From Drechslerella dactyloides (lineage: Eukaryota > Ascomycota > Orbiliomycetes > Orbiliales > Orbiliaceae), in the NCBI GenBank assembly GCA_020064725.1, contig JAGTWJ010000019.1, positions 2,852,001 through 2,916,000 of the forward strand: a stretch of 64,000 bases of DNA, read 5' to 3'. The first letter of the stretch is position 1, and each line of letters starts with the position of its first letter. Positions 36,552 through 50,000 of this stretch are shown here, in pieces. Under the pieces are notes generated by a model that was not told the DNA's origin, did no database searches, and saw only the letters and a program-made list of their open reading frames with translations. Position numbers and translations under genes: made by a program.

Positions 36552-37057
36552 TTTGTCAGAAACGCGACTTCGCTGCGCCTTGGCCGATGGAGAGGTTGAT
36601 GCTGGATGGCGACGTTGTCGCGAGGTTGACTGCTGGTGGTGGTAACAGGAGCCAAAAGGAGTTTGTGAGAGGAAGCAGGAGTTTGTTGCCAAAGACGATT
36701 ATGCTCACAAGCTGCTCTGGCAGGATCGCGGCAACCAACCAAACAAACAAAAAGCCGCTGGAGACGCTTATGTAATCAACAGCGCGGCTGCTGACTCAGC
36801 CGAGCACCAATTTCACGTCTTGGCAACTACTGGCGGCAGAGCATAGTATATTGTATAAGAATACGACTACCTACCTAGGTAAGTACCTACTAAGACGTGT
36901 ATATTTACAGGAACGGAAGCAACAGGGAATCAGCTGCCGGCATGCATGTTTGGTGCTTTGAGGTCCCTTCTTTTGTTCTCTTGTCTGCCCTTCCCAATGG
37001 CCCCATGTTGTGATATCAGATCCCTTACCTCATGTGCACGATCTCATCCATGATCTA
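36552..37057. other. Intergenic, TOG gene 5' end to OGDH 3' end
   Basis: Promoter of the TOG gene (minus strand) and the 3' UTR of the OGDH gene. It carries the third TACCTAGGTA palindrome at 36872. No gene is seen. Confidence 0.5.
36872..36881. repeat. Palindrome TACCTAGGTA, copy 3
   Basis: A perfect 10-bp palindrome about 320 bp upstream of the TOG gene start, embedded in further CTACC/GGTAAGTACC words. Confidence 0.6.
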
Positions 37058-40000
37058 TCACTTCGATGTTCCAAGAGCCTTGCTCACTAGGTCGGCCTCC
37101 TGTCTCTGTAATAATGCACAAGGCGCTAGTTAGCGTACCATATCATATGCGAACTACAAACTCGGGGCCAAAGACTCACCAGGTGAGTGGCCTTCTGGCC
37201 GGTAGCAACGCTGGCACTGGGATTGCGCCCGGCATATTGCACGATCTTGTCCGTATGATGGGTGGTATTTCGGCAAATTGTTTGCAGCCTGGGTTGTACA
37301 TAGGTCCATGCGCCTGCGTTCAAGGGCTCTTCTTGTGCCCAGATAATTTCCTTGAGGTTTGGATACTGATCGAAATTTTCCCTCAGCTGCGCCCAGGGGA
37401 ATGGGTGGAGCTGCTCTACTCGAGTGATCGCGACATTATCGAGTTTTTTCTCTTGCCGGCCCTTGTAAAGCGCTGCGTAGACTTGGCCCGTGCAGATCAG
37501 AAGTCGCTCACACTCCGATGGTGGCTTTATGCTGTTGCCATGTTCTGGATCGGGCAGCAGCCACTCGAAGTGACTATCTCCTGTAAATTGTGAGAGGTCA
37601 GATCTAGCCAAGGGATGCCTCAGCAATGATTTGCTGAAGAAGATGATAAGCGCTAGAAGGCAATTCGAAATGTTAGTGATACAATGTTCCTGATTTAGAG
37701 GCAATTGCAGGGCTGCGGCTTACGCTTTCTGAAGGCACGGTTCATTTGTCGACGTAGAATGTGGAAGAGGTTAGATGGGGTAGTCATGTAAGCGATTTGC
37801 ATGTTACAGTCTTGGTGCTGCCTGTCCAGCTTTTCCGGTGGTGGGAAAACACGAGGATCCTCGTTACAAAGTTGAAGATATCTCTCAATTCTTCCAGAAG
37901 AGTGTTCAGGGCCCTGTCCATCGTAACCATGCGGCAACGACATCACCAATCCTGATCTTTGCAACCATTTGGACTCCCCAGCTGCAATAAACTGATCTAT
38001 GATGCATTGTGCGTTATTTGCAAAGTCGCCGAACTGCGCTTCCCATATGACCAGGGCATCGGGCGATGAGAGCGAATAGCCATACTCAAATCCCAAACTG
38101 TTCGCATGTTGCAGGTTAGTTCCTCGGATTCATAGCCGGTGCAAAGAGGAGGAAGTCTCACGCTCCAAACTCGCTAAGAGATGAATTTGAAATAACGAAG
38201 GCGCCTTGATCCTTCGCGACATGTTGCAGTGGAGTATATGTATTTTCGTTCTTCTGGTCGTGTAAGACAGCATGCCTCTGTGAGAAGGTCCCTCGCTCGA
38301 CATCCTGTCCCGAAACCCGAACATGCTTCCCGTCGTTGACCAAGGTACCGAAAGCCAGAGCTTCCGCAGTCGACCAATCTATCCCGGTACCCCCATCCAC
38401 AGCTTTCTTTCTGCCGTTTAGAATACGCTTCAAGTTGCTGTGAACATTGAAATCTGCGGGCGCGGTCGATATGACATCTGCAATGTGTTTAAGTGTAGCC
38501 TCTGGGACGGCAGTGGGTAGATGGGGCAAAACTTCAGTAGCAAGTTCTTTTGGGGATTTGAACCCATTCCATGCGCTGGTTAACCATTCGCGGGAGCTGG
38601 GCTGGTATTCCCTAGATTTTGCAAAGCTCTCCTCCAACATTCCCCAGACCCTGGAAATCTCATTATCAACAAAGGACGGATTTAGTGCATGTGAAAAATG
38701 AAAAGACTCACCATTTCTTGTGTTCGTCGATGTCCGCTTCGGTGAATGATCCCTCCCTCAGGAGTTTGTTCACGTACTTAGGGAGAGCAGGCTCTTGATG
38801 GGCGATTCGATCGTACATAAGTGGTTGTGTAAAGCTAGGCTGGTCTGTCTCATTGTGCCCATATTTACGGTAGCAAACGATGTCGATGACCACATCTTTC
38901 TTAAACTCTGCTCTCCAGTCAGCAGCCAACTGACAAACAAAATTGACAGCTTCGACATCATCCGAGTTGACGTGAAAAACGGGTGCATCAATCGCCTTTG
39001 CTATATCCGAGCAGTATGGGGTAGACCTTGCAAATCTTGGATCTGTGGTAAACCCGATTTGGTTGTTGACTATCAGATGGATAGTTCCGCCGGTCGAAAA
39101 CGCAGGCAGAGAATGGAAACCAAGGGTCTCATAAACAACCCCTTGAGCAGCAAAGGCGGCATCGCCATGAACAAGGACACTCATTGCCGTTTTGTGATCT
39201 TTCTCATCATTGTTATAGTGCTGAATGGCACGGGTTTTACCCAGAACAACGGGGTCTTCTGCTTCAAGGTGGGAGGGGTTGGCGACAAGCGAGAGTTGAA
39301 CCCGTTTCCCGGAAGGCGTCGGGCGTTCAAAGTTCATTCCAAGATGGTATTTAACATCCCCAGATCCCTCGTCGGATGGCTCTGTTGTCGGGCTAAACTC
39401 GCTGAATATTGATTCGTTAGGCTTCCGTACAACGTTGGACAGCATGTTCAGCCGGCCGCGGTGCGGCATGCCGATGACAATATCCTTGACGCCAAAATCC
39501 ACGGATCTGTCAATCAAAGCCTTCATTCCGGGCACTAAACTTTCGCATCCTTCCAAGCCAAAGCGCTTGTCGTTAGGATATTTAGTAGCCAGGAAGGATT
39601 CGAAGGATGAGGACCAAATCAGCCTATCCAGAATACGGCGCTTTTCGTCGATAGAATACTTGTAAGGAGTAGGTATCTCTACTCTTTCACGAATCCAATC
39701 GCATTGTTCCCGATCAGGTATATGGACGTATTCAACACCATATGATCCGCAGTATGTGCGTTCGCAAGCATCGATGATTTCTCGTAGGGTCATTTTTTCT
39801 TTGCCATCTTGAGCAAAGCGGGGCAGAATCCCGGGACCGAGGCTGTATTCGGTACCCATGTCCTTCTCAGTGAAGCCATAATGAGACGCGTCTAACTCTG
39901 ATGGCCGTTGGTTTTTGCCAAATGCAATGTCGCTCTCGCTCCGGATCCCTAATGGATCAATTTTGGCCTTGTGATGTCCGCGAACCTGATAAGCTCGGAC

Positions 40001-40517
40001 CAAAAGCTGGACCTTGAGATGGTTGGTGATATCGGTACTACCTCCGAGATGAGCTCCGGGTAAGACGGAAGGGTACCCTGCTGGTACTGAGGGAACGATT
40101 GTCGGCGGCGGTTGGAACGCTTGCTCAGGTGGCAGCTTGCCATCTTCCATATTTCGGAAGTAGATTTGCCAAGAGATATGGACGCTGGAAGGATCTTGCT
40201 TCCAGCTTAGGTACATCTCATCGATGTAGTTGGCGGAATTTCCTTGTAGAAAAGAGTCGGTTGGGCTCTTCGTCGCGAGAAATCCACAAGTTAGCTTGTC
40301 CTTCGATAGATCTACCTCATGAAGCAACATGTAGGTCCTGAAGGGTGTTACACGTCGTCTTGCAGGGTAGACATACAACGCCATCTTTTGAAGCCGACGA
40401 AACATTGGTGGCGTATGGCCGGTAGTGGGCTATTGTGTTTCGGGCGAGGGTTTTCTGTGACGGAAGCAATCCTCCCAAACGGGGGATATTGCGAAGGCGC
40501 AAGGTCGTTCGCAACAT
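37058..40517 (-). CDS. kgd1: 2-oxoglutarate dehydrogenase E1 component, mitochondrial
   Basis: Six exons (40517-40377, 40267-38712, 38650-38162, 38097-37724, 37652-37180, 37105-37058) encode 1026 residues, the usual length. E1 is the thiamine-diphosphate-dependent subunit that decarboxylates 2-oxoglutarate in the TCA cycle and passes the succinyl group to E2 lipoate. The N-terminus MLRTTLRLRNIPRLGGLLPS is a classic mitochondrial presequence. Mature conserved parts include SANYIDEMYLSWKQDPSSVH, IGMPHRGRLNMLSNV, the ThDP/Mg region HGDAAFAAQGVVYETLGF with VNNQIGFTT, the His-containing CYRKYGHNETDQPSFTQP, and the transketolase-like C-terminal half with EAQFGDFANNAQ and LPHGYDGQGPEHSS. The donor of intron 1 (GTATGT) leads to a 109-bp intron that separates the presequence from the mature protein. 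Confidence 0.96.
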
Positions 40518-41049
40518 CCTGGAGATTCGCGATGTATACGGAAAGAGATGACAAGGTTGGTGAAGAGATCGAGGTTGTGTCAAGGCGGTGTCTTCAGTCT
40601 CTCCATAGGGGCGAGGCCAGTGCGCGAGAAGCTGAAAGTGACGTCCCTTCACCGTGTTCCAACTAAGCAACCTGGCACACAAAAGCGTCACCTGATTAGC
40701 TAAGCCAAGGCCAGTTGCCGAAGCTTGAAACGCCGCGGCTATGAAAAATTCCACCCGGACCAGCGCCGGCTTCCGACCACCATGTTTCTCGATACCGGTC
40801 TGTGCAACAAGATGTAGAATAAGGAGAGGTACTTGAGCGTGTAGTCGGCAGCAGCTGCTGCCAATAATCTATAGTTTCTACGACAGAATCGTACTTGGTT
40901 ATCGGCTTCCCGCTGTGGGTGTTTCTTTTATTGGGGAGGTTATCATTGTATGCCGGACTCGCAATATCGCTGATGTTTCCTTCTGAATGTAAAGAAATGC
41001 ACACGCTACATCTACATACACGAGATGGGTGCCACAAGGCATCCGGTAT
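40518..41049. other. Intergenic, OGDH 5' end to Myb gene 3' end
   Basis: Promoter and 5' UTR of the OGDH gene and the 3' UTR of the Myb/SANT gene. Nothing else is supported. Confidence 0.5.
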
Positions 41050-42613
41050 TTATGAAACCGAAGACGCACAGCCCAGTCTTACAGATCTTGGGACTGACGA
41101 GCGCAAGATCCCCATGCGCGACCAGATTGCTTCCTCTGATCGGTGATGCAATAAAATGCTGACTTCATCAAAGCTCAGCCGACGATTTAACAAGAGGCTG
41201 TCCTCCTCGCTCGTCCAAGATTCAGCCTCAGCCAGACGATGGCTTGTGGCCGTATAGTTCGTAGGGTCTGAGTCTCGCAGATATAATACTCGCGATGTTG
41301 GAGATTTGCAGGTCTCTACGGGATCTGTTGACGAAAGGCTCCGGCTCTCGTCAGGCGACCTACTGATGGGGTTGATCCTGAAGTAATCCATTTCGTGCGC
41401 CTCATCCGATTCCCAACCGATATGTCCGAGGTCCCTGGCTCCTATGTTTTGGTTGCATTGTTGCTGTCTCCCCAGAGGACTCAAACTCACCGATCTCGAA
41501 ACGCTCTTTCGATTTTGTAGACATCTCGAGTTCAGTAACTCAGAGGGTGACGGAGGAGACGAAGTTTCCAAGCCTTTAGAGTCGGTATCTATTGGAGACA
41601 TATCGAATGAGCTAGGCGTCCGATTTGATTTCGACGGCGGATTGCTCTCGAAACTTTGAAGGAAGGCGTTCGCTTCGGACATCCTCCGATCCGCTGATAT
41701 CGAAAGTGGTTGGGTATGCGCCTGTTGGGGGGGATACTGCCGATGTCCCTTGAGTGTTCCTGAAACTAACCTACGCCAGCGGAACTGACATGCATGCGCT
41801 GTTCTTTTGGGAACTGTGCAAACAGCAATTTAGCTCCAGTTAGCAATTGGCATGGCTCATGCAGGGGTTTCAGAGATGGTTTAAGAATAATCGTACAGTA
41901 AGCAGAAATCTCCTTCCAACCAAGCTTCCTCAGTTCTTTCAGATCACGGAGAAGAATGTCATCTTCAGAACTCCATGACATGGGCGTTTTGGGAAGTTCG
42001 GGTCTACGCAAAATCGTTGCGGATTTAGCTTCCAAACTATTCCGCCACCTTTGTTTAGCCATACAGTTGCAAATGCATACCTTGGAGGGCTTCCAGGCGT
42101 CTTTGGTACATCCTTACTCGTGCTCGAAGAGACCCTCCGAGACTTGTTTACTCTGTCTGCCCTGAAGAAGGGACGTTGCAAATGATCAGTCTGAGTGGGA
42201 GTTGTAGAAGCGATGCCATATGCTTACCTTCCGGTTACTAGTAGCCGTGGTGGACTGATTTGTTCATGCCTGGAATGTACTCCAGCCTCTGAGGTTGCCA
42301 GGTCCGAGCTAAGGGAGGATTCTGTAGTCTTGCCGTCGTCGTCTAGAAGATGGAGAGGTCGGTGTATGGAGTGCGGAAACAGATGTTTGTACCCCGGATA
42401 CTCGTCGATTCTGGTAGATGGCTTATGGGCTGTTCGGCAACTTGGTTCATCAAGATCGTCTCCGGTGCTGTCGATAACAAGGCATCGAGAACTTCTCATA
42501 TCCTTGGGCTGAAATTGAGTGTCGAGACACCTCTCTAATGCGCATCTCGAGGAGTTCACAAATGGTGTAACTTCGGGGCAATCAGAATTTCTCGCGATTA
42601 TGTATCCACCCAT
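41050..42613 (-). CDS. Myb/SANT DNA-binding protein
   Basis: Four exons (42613-42228, 42161-42081, 42036-41897, 41813-41050) encode 456 residues. A Myb/SANT repeat occupies about residues 178-226: MSWSSEDDILLRDLKELRKL, GWKEISAYFPKRT, HACQFRWRRL. It has the spaced tryptophans and the recognition helix typical of fungal single-repeat Myb-like regulators. The intron between exons 3 and 4 cuts this domain before the phenylalanine of AYF. A second weaker SANT-like segment lies near the C-terminus (ESWTSEEDSLLLNRRLSFDE, about 395-440). The rest is polar and probably disordered, with Ser/Pro-rich runs. The intron of 44 bp (42080-42037) is the shortest in the window. It is probably a nuclear transcription or chromatin factor; I recognise no named orthologue. 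Confidence 0.82.
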
Positions 42614-44168
42614 GGTGGTGTAGGGCCCGACGTTGGATTGGAGGGATGGCTATGTTGTTGCAAGAAAGTAGAAGTATGGCGACGGCTCTCTCGCCTATAA
42701 AATTGTCGAAAAAACGTGGAAGGTTACAAGTATCCAAAAATAAAAATTAAAAAAACGAGAAGAGGATGGATTTAAAAAAAAGAAAAAGGGCTCGAAAAGA
42801 CGATGAAGACGAGGTCAAAAGTTAGAGTGGAGGTAGAGAGTGTGGAAAGAGGAAGAAACCGAAACACCGAGCTTGAGTATCAGAACTGTGGCTGCGGGAA
42901 ACGTTTGTATGTCAGGAATCCGGGATGATGGCCGAGCAAGTGTTCCCAAACTGAATTGAGCTCAGGTTGTGCCGTGGACCAATCGCCGATTTAGATTCTC
43001 CGCCTCCGGGTAACTTGAGTTAGTTTGGTTATGGGAGAAAAGAAGAAGGGGCGGAGATATAAAGACGATGTCTTTTCGCTGTCAGCAATTTGGAAAGTTG
43101 TGATGTGGTTGAGCAGATGTGCTTGGGTCATTGAGGAGCTGGGTCTGCACCGGACTGGTGGATCGGTATCGCATCGAATCCGTGTCAATGCAGAGCGGAC
43201 GAATCGCCAGCGACCATTTGGTTAACCTCGCGTAGCCGTACATATATATGTGCAGCTTGGAGTGGACATGCTTCATGCATGGGACATCCATCCATCCTTC
43301 TCTCAACCCTGGCTTCATTCCCTTGCTTCCTCTCTTCCTCCCTTCTTCCCCTTCGCCTCCTCTGTTTCCATCCCCTCTCTGCATCGAAACCATAAATCAG
43401 GCCAGGAGGCAGGAGCTGTTTGAAAAGACGATCGAGTGAGTGAAGGGAGCCAAGGAGCCTGTAGCTGTGCAGAGGCTGACCAGCATTTCCTCTTGCTCCC
43501 TCCACGATGGAAACCAGCCCATCCTAGTTCCTTACTGCAAGCAGTTAGGCCGGTTTAGCTATTTCTCTCTTATTTCCTTCCGTTCTTCCTCTTGCTCTTC
43601 TTCTTCTTCGTCTGCTTGTTTTTTTTGCCCCATTCTTTTCGATTTGGCAATTCATCGAGCCAACCAGAATGAGTGGTCTCGAGTGCCAATACATCACAGC
43701 ACGGCCAAAGAGGTAGGCACGATGGCTGTCCGAGAATCGTAACCATCTGAAAGCTGGACGGGAGTGGGTCCCCGGCGCTCGGCCAATGCGAGCGGTGGTG
43801 ATGGCGATGGCGATGGGGGGCTGCCGGTTGATGTGACGGCGGTGGGTGAACAATTTCGCTGGCCGGCGCGAGACCACGTCAACATACCGCGCAGAGACAT
43901 CTTAGCATGGCTGGCAGCCCCGGTCTAGCAGGAGTCGCTGGCCTCCTTGTTGTTCTTTGCCTGCTGGTCTGCTGGCTGGTGTCCTCGCTGGCGGCCTGGC
44001 TGGCTGGCTGGTCGGGCCGGCTGCATGGTGATGTGGCAGCCGTGGTGATGGTTGTAAGGAGGAGGAGCTGGAGCACCGAGGAGGAGGTGGTGGCAGCGCA
44101 GGTGTGGCTTGCTCGAACGGGCAACCGCTTGGCCACCAACCACAGCTAGCCGGCCGGCCGGCCAGCCG
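42614..44168. other. Divergent intergenic region, Myb gene / ING gene
   Basis: About 1.55 kb between two divergent start codons. There is a pyrimidine-rich stretch on the plus strand at about 43289-43380. The open frames are low-complexity. It is probably a bidirectional promoter with 5' UTRs. Confidence 0.5.
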
Positions 44169-46277
44169 ATGCTCTCCTCCATCACCACCCGAGCACTCCC
44201 ATCAGCCATGACCAGCAGCCACAGCACCATCCGCCGGCAGGTGCAGTTCTATCCCGGTCTGGCTGCCTTCACCGACGCCATCGAGGCCGTGCCCCAGGAG
44301 ACCATTCGCCACTTTACCCTGCTGAGGGAGGTCGACGCTAAAGCCTCCGGCCCCGAGGATCTCCTGCGAACCTACATCCGACAAGCACTCCCGGCCGCCC
44401 ACCTTAGCGATCACCCGGACCCTGTCGCGGACCCATTGCGCAATCTGCTGCATGCGCACCATCGTGACGGCCAGGATGGGGATGCTCTCAACGCTGAGGA
44501 TACGCCTGAAGGAGGGACAGACGAGCAGGGCAGACAGTCGCGCCTGCGCCAGATTCGCCTTCTGATTTCTGACCTGCTCTTGACTTTGGACGAGAAGATC
44601 CATGTGATATCCACAGCTTCCGAGGCCCTCTCCAAGCATATGGCACGTATCGACGACGCCTACGACACCGTGCTACACGAAATCGACCCTGTTATTCGCC
44701 AAGGCAATCCTGCTCATTGGGGATATGCAGGCTCGATTCTCGATGAGCTTGGTATTCAAGGACCCGCAGGAGCGGAACATCTACACTTCCAAAACGCGCA
44801 CACCAGTCCTCAAGCTCACCCAGAAGCTGAGACTGGAGCAAACACCGGCACTGTATCACGAGGAAGAGACGCTCTTTCGAGACGGCATCTACAAGTCCCG
44901 GATACCTCGGATCACAAACTACACAATACTGGTCCCGCAAACTCCTCTGACCTATCAGCCGTTCCACACGACGGCTCTCCAAATATTCCAGCTGCAAAGC
45001 GGCGAAAAGGAACTGCCCACAGTAGTCATCTAGCCAAAGCTTCGGCAATCGGAAGCCCATCAATTCTCGCCCGCAGTGGGGGCCAGTCAAATCCCGCCAC
45101 CGCTTCAGCAGTTCTGGGGTCTGGGTCTGGGTCTGGGAAGAATCATGCGCCCCATAGTCTTTCCGGAAATGCAGGCGGTTCGAGGTCTTCGACAAGCAAG
45201 AAAAGGTAAGCCAATTCCTCTAATATGATTGCCATCAGCCTCCAAAATGAACAACCACTCTGATCCACCCGTTTAGAGCGTTTGGTCCCCACCCCCCCAG
45301 CTCTACGTCATCGCCTGTCAGCCAGAATTTCTCCGACATTCGCGCGCCAAACCCCGCAGCATCTTCAAACGATAGCTTGATGGTAACCGGGAATGAGAGT
45401 GGGGGAAGAAGTGCGGCAACAGGCCACAGAAATCCGCGGTCTAAGCCGCAATCTACGAAACCGGAAGGACCGAGAGCTTCTTCAAAATCAGAAATTGATG
45501 TCAAGCAGGAAGAAAAGCCAATACCCTTGGAGGTAGGATCAAACTCAGTCTCGAAATCTCAGCACGATAAATTCACCCATGAAGGAAATCATCAAATTCT
45601 AGAATCCACTAAAGAAGTCGGCCAAACTGAAAATGCCGCTGCCTATCCCGGGGCCTCCGAGCATATGCCAGTAAAGGCCCCAACCAAAGAAGATAAACCG
45701 CCAAGTTCCACAACTCCTGGGCCCGACAAATCGATAAAGACTGCCGACGGTCCTGATAAGTCAACAAGCCGAAGCGGTGCGAGCTCTATCAGCAAGGCCA
45801 CATCCAAAGTTTTATCGGCTTCTGAGCCGTCAAGATCTTCTCAGCCATCTGCGCGCAAGACTATGGCTGGAAAGGTTTCGAAGTCCGCCAAGGGCCCTCC
45901 TGGCAAAGATGATGGCGTTGAAAAAACTGGTAAAGAGGCTGACACCGGCAGAGGAGCAGGCGGTGGTGATGACGATGACGGCGAAGGCGAAGGCGAAGGC
46001 GACCTTGACGAAATGAGGTATTGCTATTGTAATCAAGTTTCGTATGGGAAGATGGTCGCTTGTGATGGCCCAGGATGCCAGAGAGAGTGGTTCCATTTGC
46101 CATGTGTGGGGCTTACGCATACGCCCAGCTCAAAAGGTCCGCCTCCCTTTCTATTTCTCAGCTTGATCTCGTTGGTATACTAATCCCTTCATGGTAGACA
46201 AATGGTATTGTAATGAATGTCGGACCGATTTACAAAACACACCCAAAGCAAGCAAGACGAATCAGCACAAATCGTAA
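44169..46277 (+). CDS. ING-family PHD-finger protein (Pho23/Yng type)
   Basis: Three exons (44169-45205, 45277-46136, 46198-46277) encode 658 residues, or 645 from the second in-frame ATG at 44208, which fits the family start better. The N-terminal ING domain is present (FYPGLAAFTDAIEAVPQETI through ISDLLLTLDEKIHVISTASE and ARIDDAYDTVL). A long Ser/Lys/Pro-rich disordered middle follows. The C-terminal C4HC3 PHD finger is at about residues 594-645 (YCYCNQVSYGKMVACDGPGC, EWFHLPCVGL, KWYCNEC). ING proteins read histone H3K4me3 as subunits of histone acetyltransferase or deacetylase complexes. The long linker suits Pho23 of the Rpd3L deacetylase complex more than the short Yng2 of NuA4, but this is inference. 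The last intron splits the PHD finger. Confidence 0.9.
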
Positions 46278-47069
46278 GCTCGCAAAACTTTTCCCCATCG
46301 CGTGAGAGGGGTATATGAGAAAGACTCTTGTAGCCGCAGGCATATTTACTCCACACGGCGCTCCTGTGTCAGGGGCAAGTCTCACCGCCTTGAGACTACA
46401 TCACGCGGATCTTTTCTAACTAAGGCGAGCCTGGTTTAAAAGGTCACACGTTTGATGTCTGCGTGGCTGGAGATATTGGCTTGAATTGCTTTTCGACTCG
46501 AGGACGGATACTCCGGTAGTTGGTCTTCTGATATTGCACAGGATTTTGCCGTCAATCAAGAGACATTATGTATCTTAGATGCATAGATAGAGGCCTTAGA
46601 TACAATGAAGAAAATGCGCCACGTATGGAATTACCTAAAGTCCCGGAGCTGGTTGAATGCTCGTATATATGCGCGGTAGAATATTTGCATACATACAATA
46701 GATAACCTTGCGCCTAGAAGCAACCTGAGTGATTATGAACCTCAAACAATGGATCTTGGTTATTATCCCGTTCAATTGAAAGAAAACTCTACCGTCCAAA
46801 TATCATAAAGACCCAAATCAAAGAACAAAACATGGCAAAGAGGACACGGCTAGCAGATTCCACCTATATACAGTTGCAATCATAGCATTGTCGTATAGTA
46901 CAGTTTCATAGTGCATGCATGCAATTGTAGGTTTGAGCTAGAACAACGAGGAGAAAAAGGACTGGGAACGGGAAAGCACCAGAGGGATTATGAAAAGAGC
47001 ACGCTAATTCGAATTGAGACGCTCCACACAAATCTAAGAGCTGACATTCGTAAGAGGGGAGGCATAACA
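46278..47069. other. Convergent 3' region, ING gene / cdc4
   Basis: AT-rich sequence between two convergent stop codons. It holds the two 3' UTRs and no supported gene. Confidence 0.5.
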
Positions 47070-50000
47070 TCATGCATCGTCGTTGAGAATTTCTGTTGGG
47101 TCAACCTCGTCACCTTTGGAGTTGACGACGATTCGACGACCGCGTTGGTCTTCTGGGACACCATCTCGAGCAGCTCCGAAATCAAGCACCTATAGCCGGT
47201 TGCGTTAGTGATCTCTTTTTGATCCTACCAGAGTTGCGAAAAGGGTTGCGAAAAGGAAGAATTCTCTATATTACCTCGATGAACGTAAGATTATCCCGTT
47301 GAACAGCAGCAACGCAGCGTCTTTCGTTGAATTTAACTTGCCAAACACCGCTAAGGTTGGTGAGAAGATCTCGAATAAACCGGCCGGTTTTTATATTCCA
47401 CATCTTGAGAGTTCCATCAGAACCCGAGATGACCTTATGTCCGTCGTGTTGAAAGCAGGTTATTGCGCCTGTGTGAGCTGAGAGGGTATGCCTGAGTTGA
47501 CCAGTCTCCGGATCCCAGATACGAAGAGACGCGTCGGCAGCAGCAGAGACTAGATAGTCATGCGAAAGATCGAGCAATCCCACTAACGATGTATGGCCCT
47601 CGAGAGTGTATAGAAGGCCTCCGTTGTCTAGACTCCAGACCTTCACACAACTATCCATGCTTCCGCTGATGCATCTATTACGTTTATGGTCTAGGACGAC
47701 GCTGTAGACCTTTGCAGTGTGCCCAGCAAGCCGATGCACACATTCTCCTGTCGATATCTTCCAAACACGTACATAATTATCGTAGCTGCCACTGACCAGG
47801 GTGTCGCCGTGCGCCGCGATGGCACGCACGGAGTGGCCGTGGCCTTGCAACGTCCGAATCAAATAAGGATTTGCTGGCTGATTGTCGAGGTCTTGGGCCG
47901 CACTCGAGGGTCTGTATGGCTTGTCACTCTTGGTCGGGAGCCTCCATATCTTCAAAGTTGAGTCGCGAGAGCCCGTGATGATTAATGGTTGCTTTGGCAT
48001 GTAGGTACTTTTGCCGTCTTTTGTGTCCACTTTTGTGGGCAACAGTATTTGAAGACATCGAACAGTTGAAGTATGGCCGTGGAATACTTGGGTGCATTCC
48101 GCAGACTCGATATCCCAGACCCGTACAGTTCTATCCGTTGAACCTGAAACCAGGGTGTTGTTGTGGTATTGCAGTGCCCACACCCCACCTTCATGGCCTT
48201 CCAGTTTCGCAAGAAGAGCCCCGGTGTTAGTATCGTACACGTTGATGTTTGTGTCGTCTGATCCCGTGAGTATTTTCTCCGAATCAAACTGCAGACAGGT
48301 GACAACGAAGCGCTGGTGGCCGCGGAAGGAGATATGGCGAGGTTGAACATCTGGTCGCACCCAACTGCGGCGGATGATGTGATGGCGACGATATAACGAC
48401 TTATACAAATGAAGATTCGTGAGAGATGGGAGGCCGACACCGGGCGGCGGGTTAGCGGACGCAGCATGCACAGCAGCTGCGAACCCTTCATTGCTAGAAA
48501 GATCGTTAATCAATTCCTTAAATTCGTCTTTGCCGAGGGATTCCACAGTCTGCCTCTGTTTTTGCGATCTTTTCATCGATAGCCGAGTAACTTTCCGCGT
48601 TCTAACGGAATTGCTGAGCAGGGAAGATGTCGAAGAGAATGTGCCTTTGGCTAAATTTAGTTGTTGTATGTTTTTCTCGCAGTCAAGAAACCCTTCAGGA
48701 TCTTGATATCCCCATCCCTCTCGCACGGCGCGCTCGAGTTCGCCATCAGCTAGAACATATCCGTCCTCTTCAAATAGTCGTTTCCATGTCCATTCGTCCG
48801 AATCTATCAAAATTCTCCATTTCTTGGATACCTGAGCGGCTCTCGCCAAACTCTTATAATCAAGAAACTTGATTATATTGAGAGATAGCTCTGTCGGCAA
48901 TCTAGCGAAGAAGTCGCATTTCAACGCTGGATTGACCACCCCAGCTACGAACTGCAGGGTATTCTTGTCGCATCGCCGGAGGAACTGATACATCAGATAA
49001 GATTTTATTGCTTGAGGCATCAAATCGAAAGTGTGCACCATTTGAGGGAGCTGCATCAAACTTGGAAGGCGATCGATATTGCTCCCTAAGGACATTGACA
49101 TGGAATCGTCGAATTGAGTGCCATCGGCATCCTCCATGCAATCATCGACTTGCGATAACGCGAGTGGGGAGCCGAGGTCTTCCTCAGCAACGTCGAGGCG
49201 TGGTGAAAAGTAATCCGGTCTAGGTTTTCCAAGGGTCAAAGCTGCCGTAACCGGGCTCAGACTGGGAGAAGGTAAGCTCGGTGGTTGATTTGTGGGAGTT
49301 GTCAAGGACGCATCGCTGGATTCTCGGATCGGGTTGATTAGGGAGCTGGTATTGTCACTCAAAAGCCGGGTGGAGGAAGGTGGCTGAGAAGGATGATCTA
49401 GGAGATCTTGAGAGAATCGAGATCCATCTTGTTCCGTTGGGGTAAACACTACTGGAGGCCTACTGGTTGAGAGAGTAACGGGTGCCGGAACGTCTCTCAG
49501 ACCGCTCTCTTTCAAATGGAGAGATTCCGGACCACCGGAAGCCCACATGTGAGAAAGCCGGTTTTCGAGAGATATGCCGGTATTTGACTTGAGGGAACGG
49601 GTAGGGTCAAGATGTGCTGAAGAGGGGGTGATAATAGTTTGATTTGTAGTAGGCTTTTGTTTCGAGAAGCGGATGGGCTGAATGTCAGCCTTAGACTTTG
49701 ATGTGTGCCTACGTTTTGTTTTTTGGATCGGGAGCGATTTTCCGGGCAGTTCCACGGTAGATAATGGAGACGCAGGGCGCTTCCGGGCGCCGGGGTTTGT
49801 TGAGATTGCATCTATAGCATCAAGCGAAGAGCTGCTATGGGAGATAGGTGGTGTTTGGTGGCGTTGATCCCCCTTCTCAACGACGCGGATGGTGCCCTTG
49901 CCATCTTTCATCCCATTTACCAAATTCTGGAGGTTTATAAGTGTTTTGTTCGGGTCGTCGCTCTCTCGAAAGTAAGTCGGGTGACCGTCAAGGTCAAAGC

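Noticed and set aside
44692..45195. 167-codon frame antisense to the ING gene
   Set aside because: Shadow of the long coding exon on the opposite strand.
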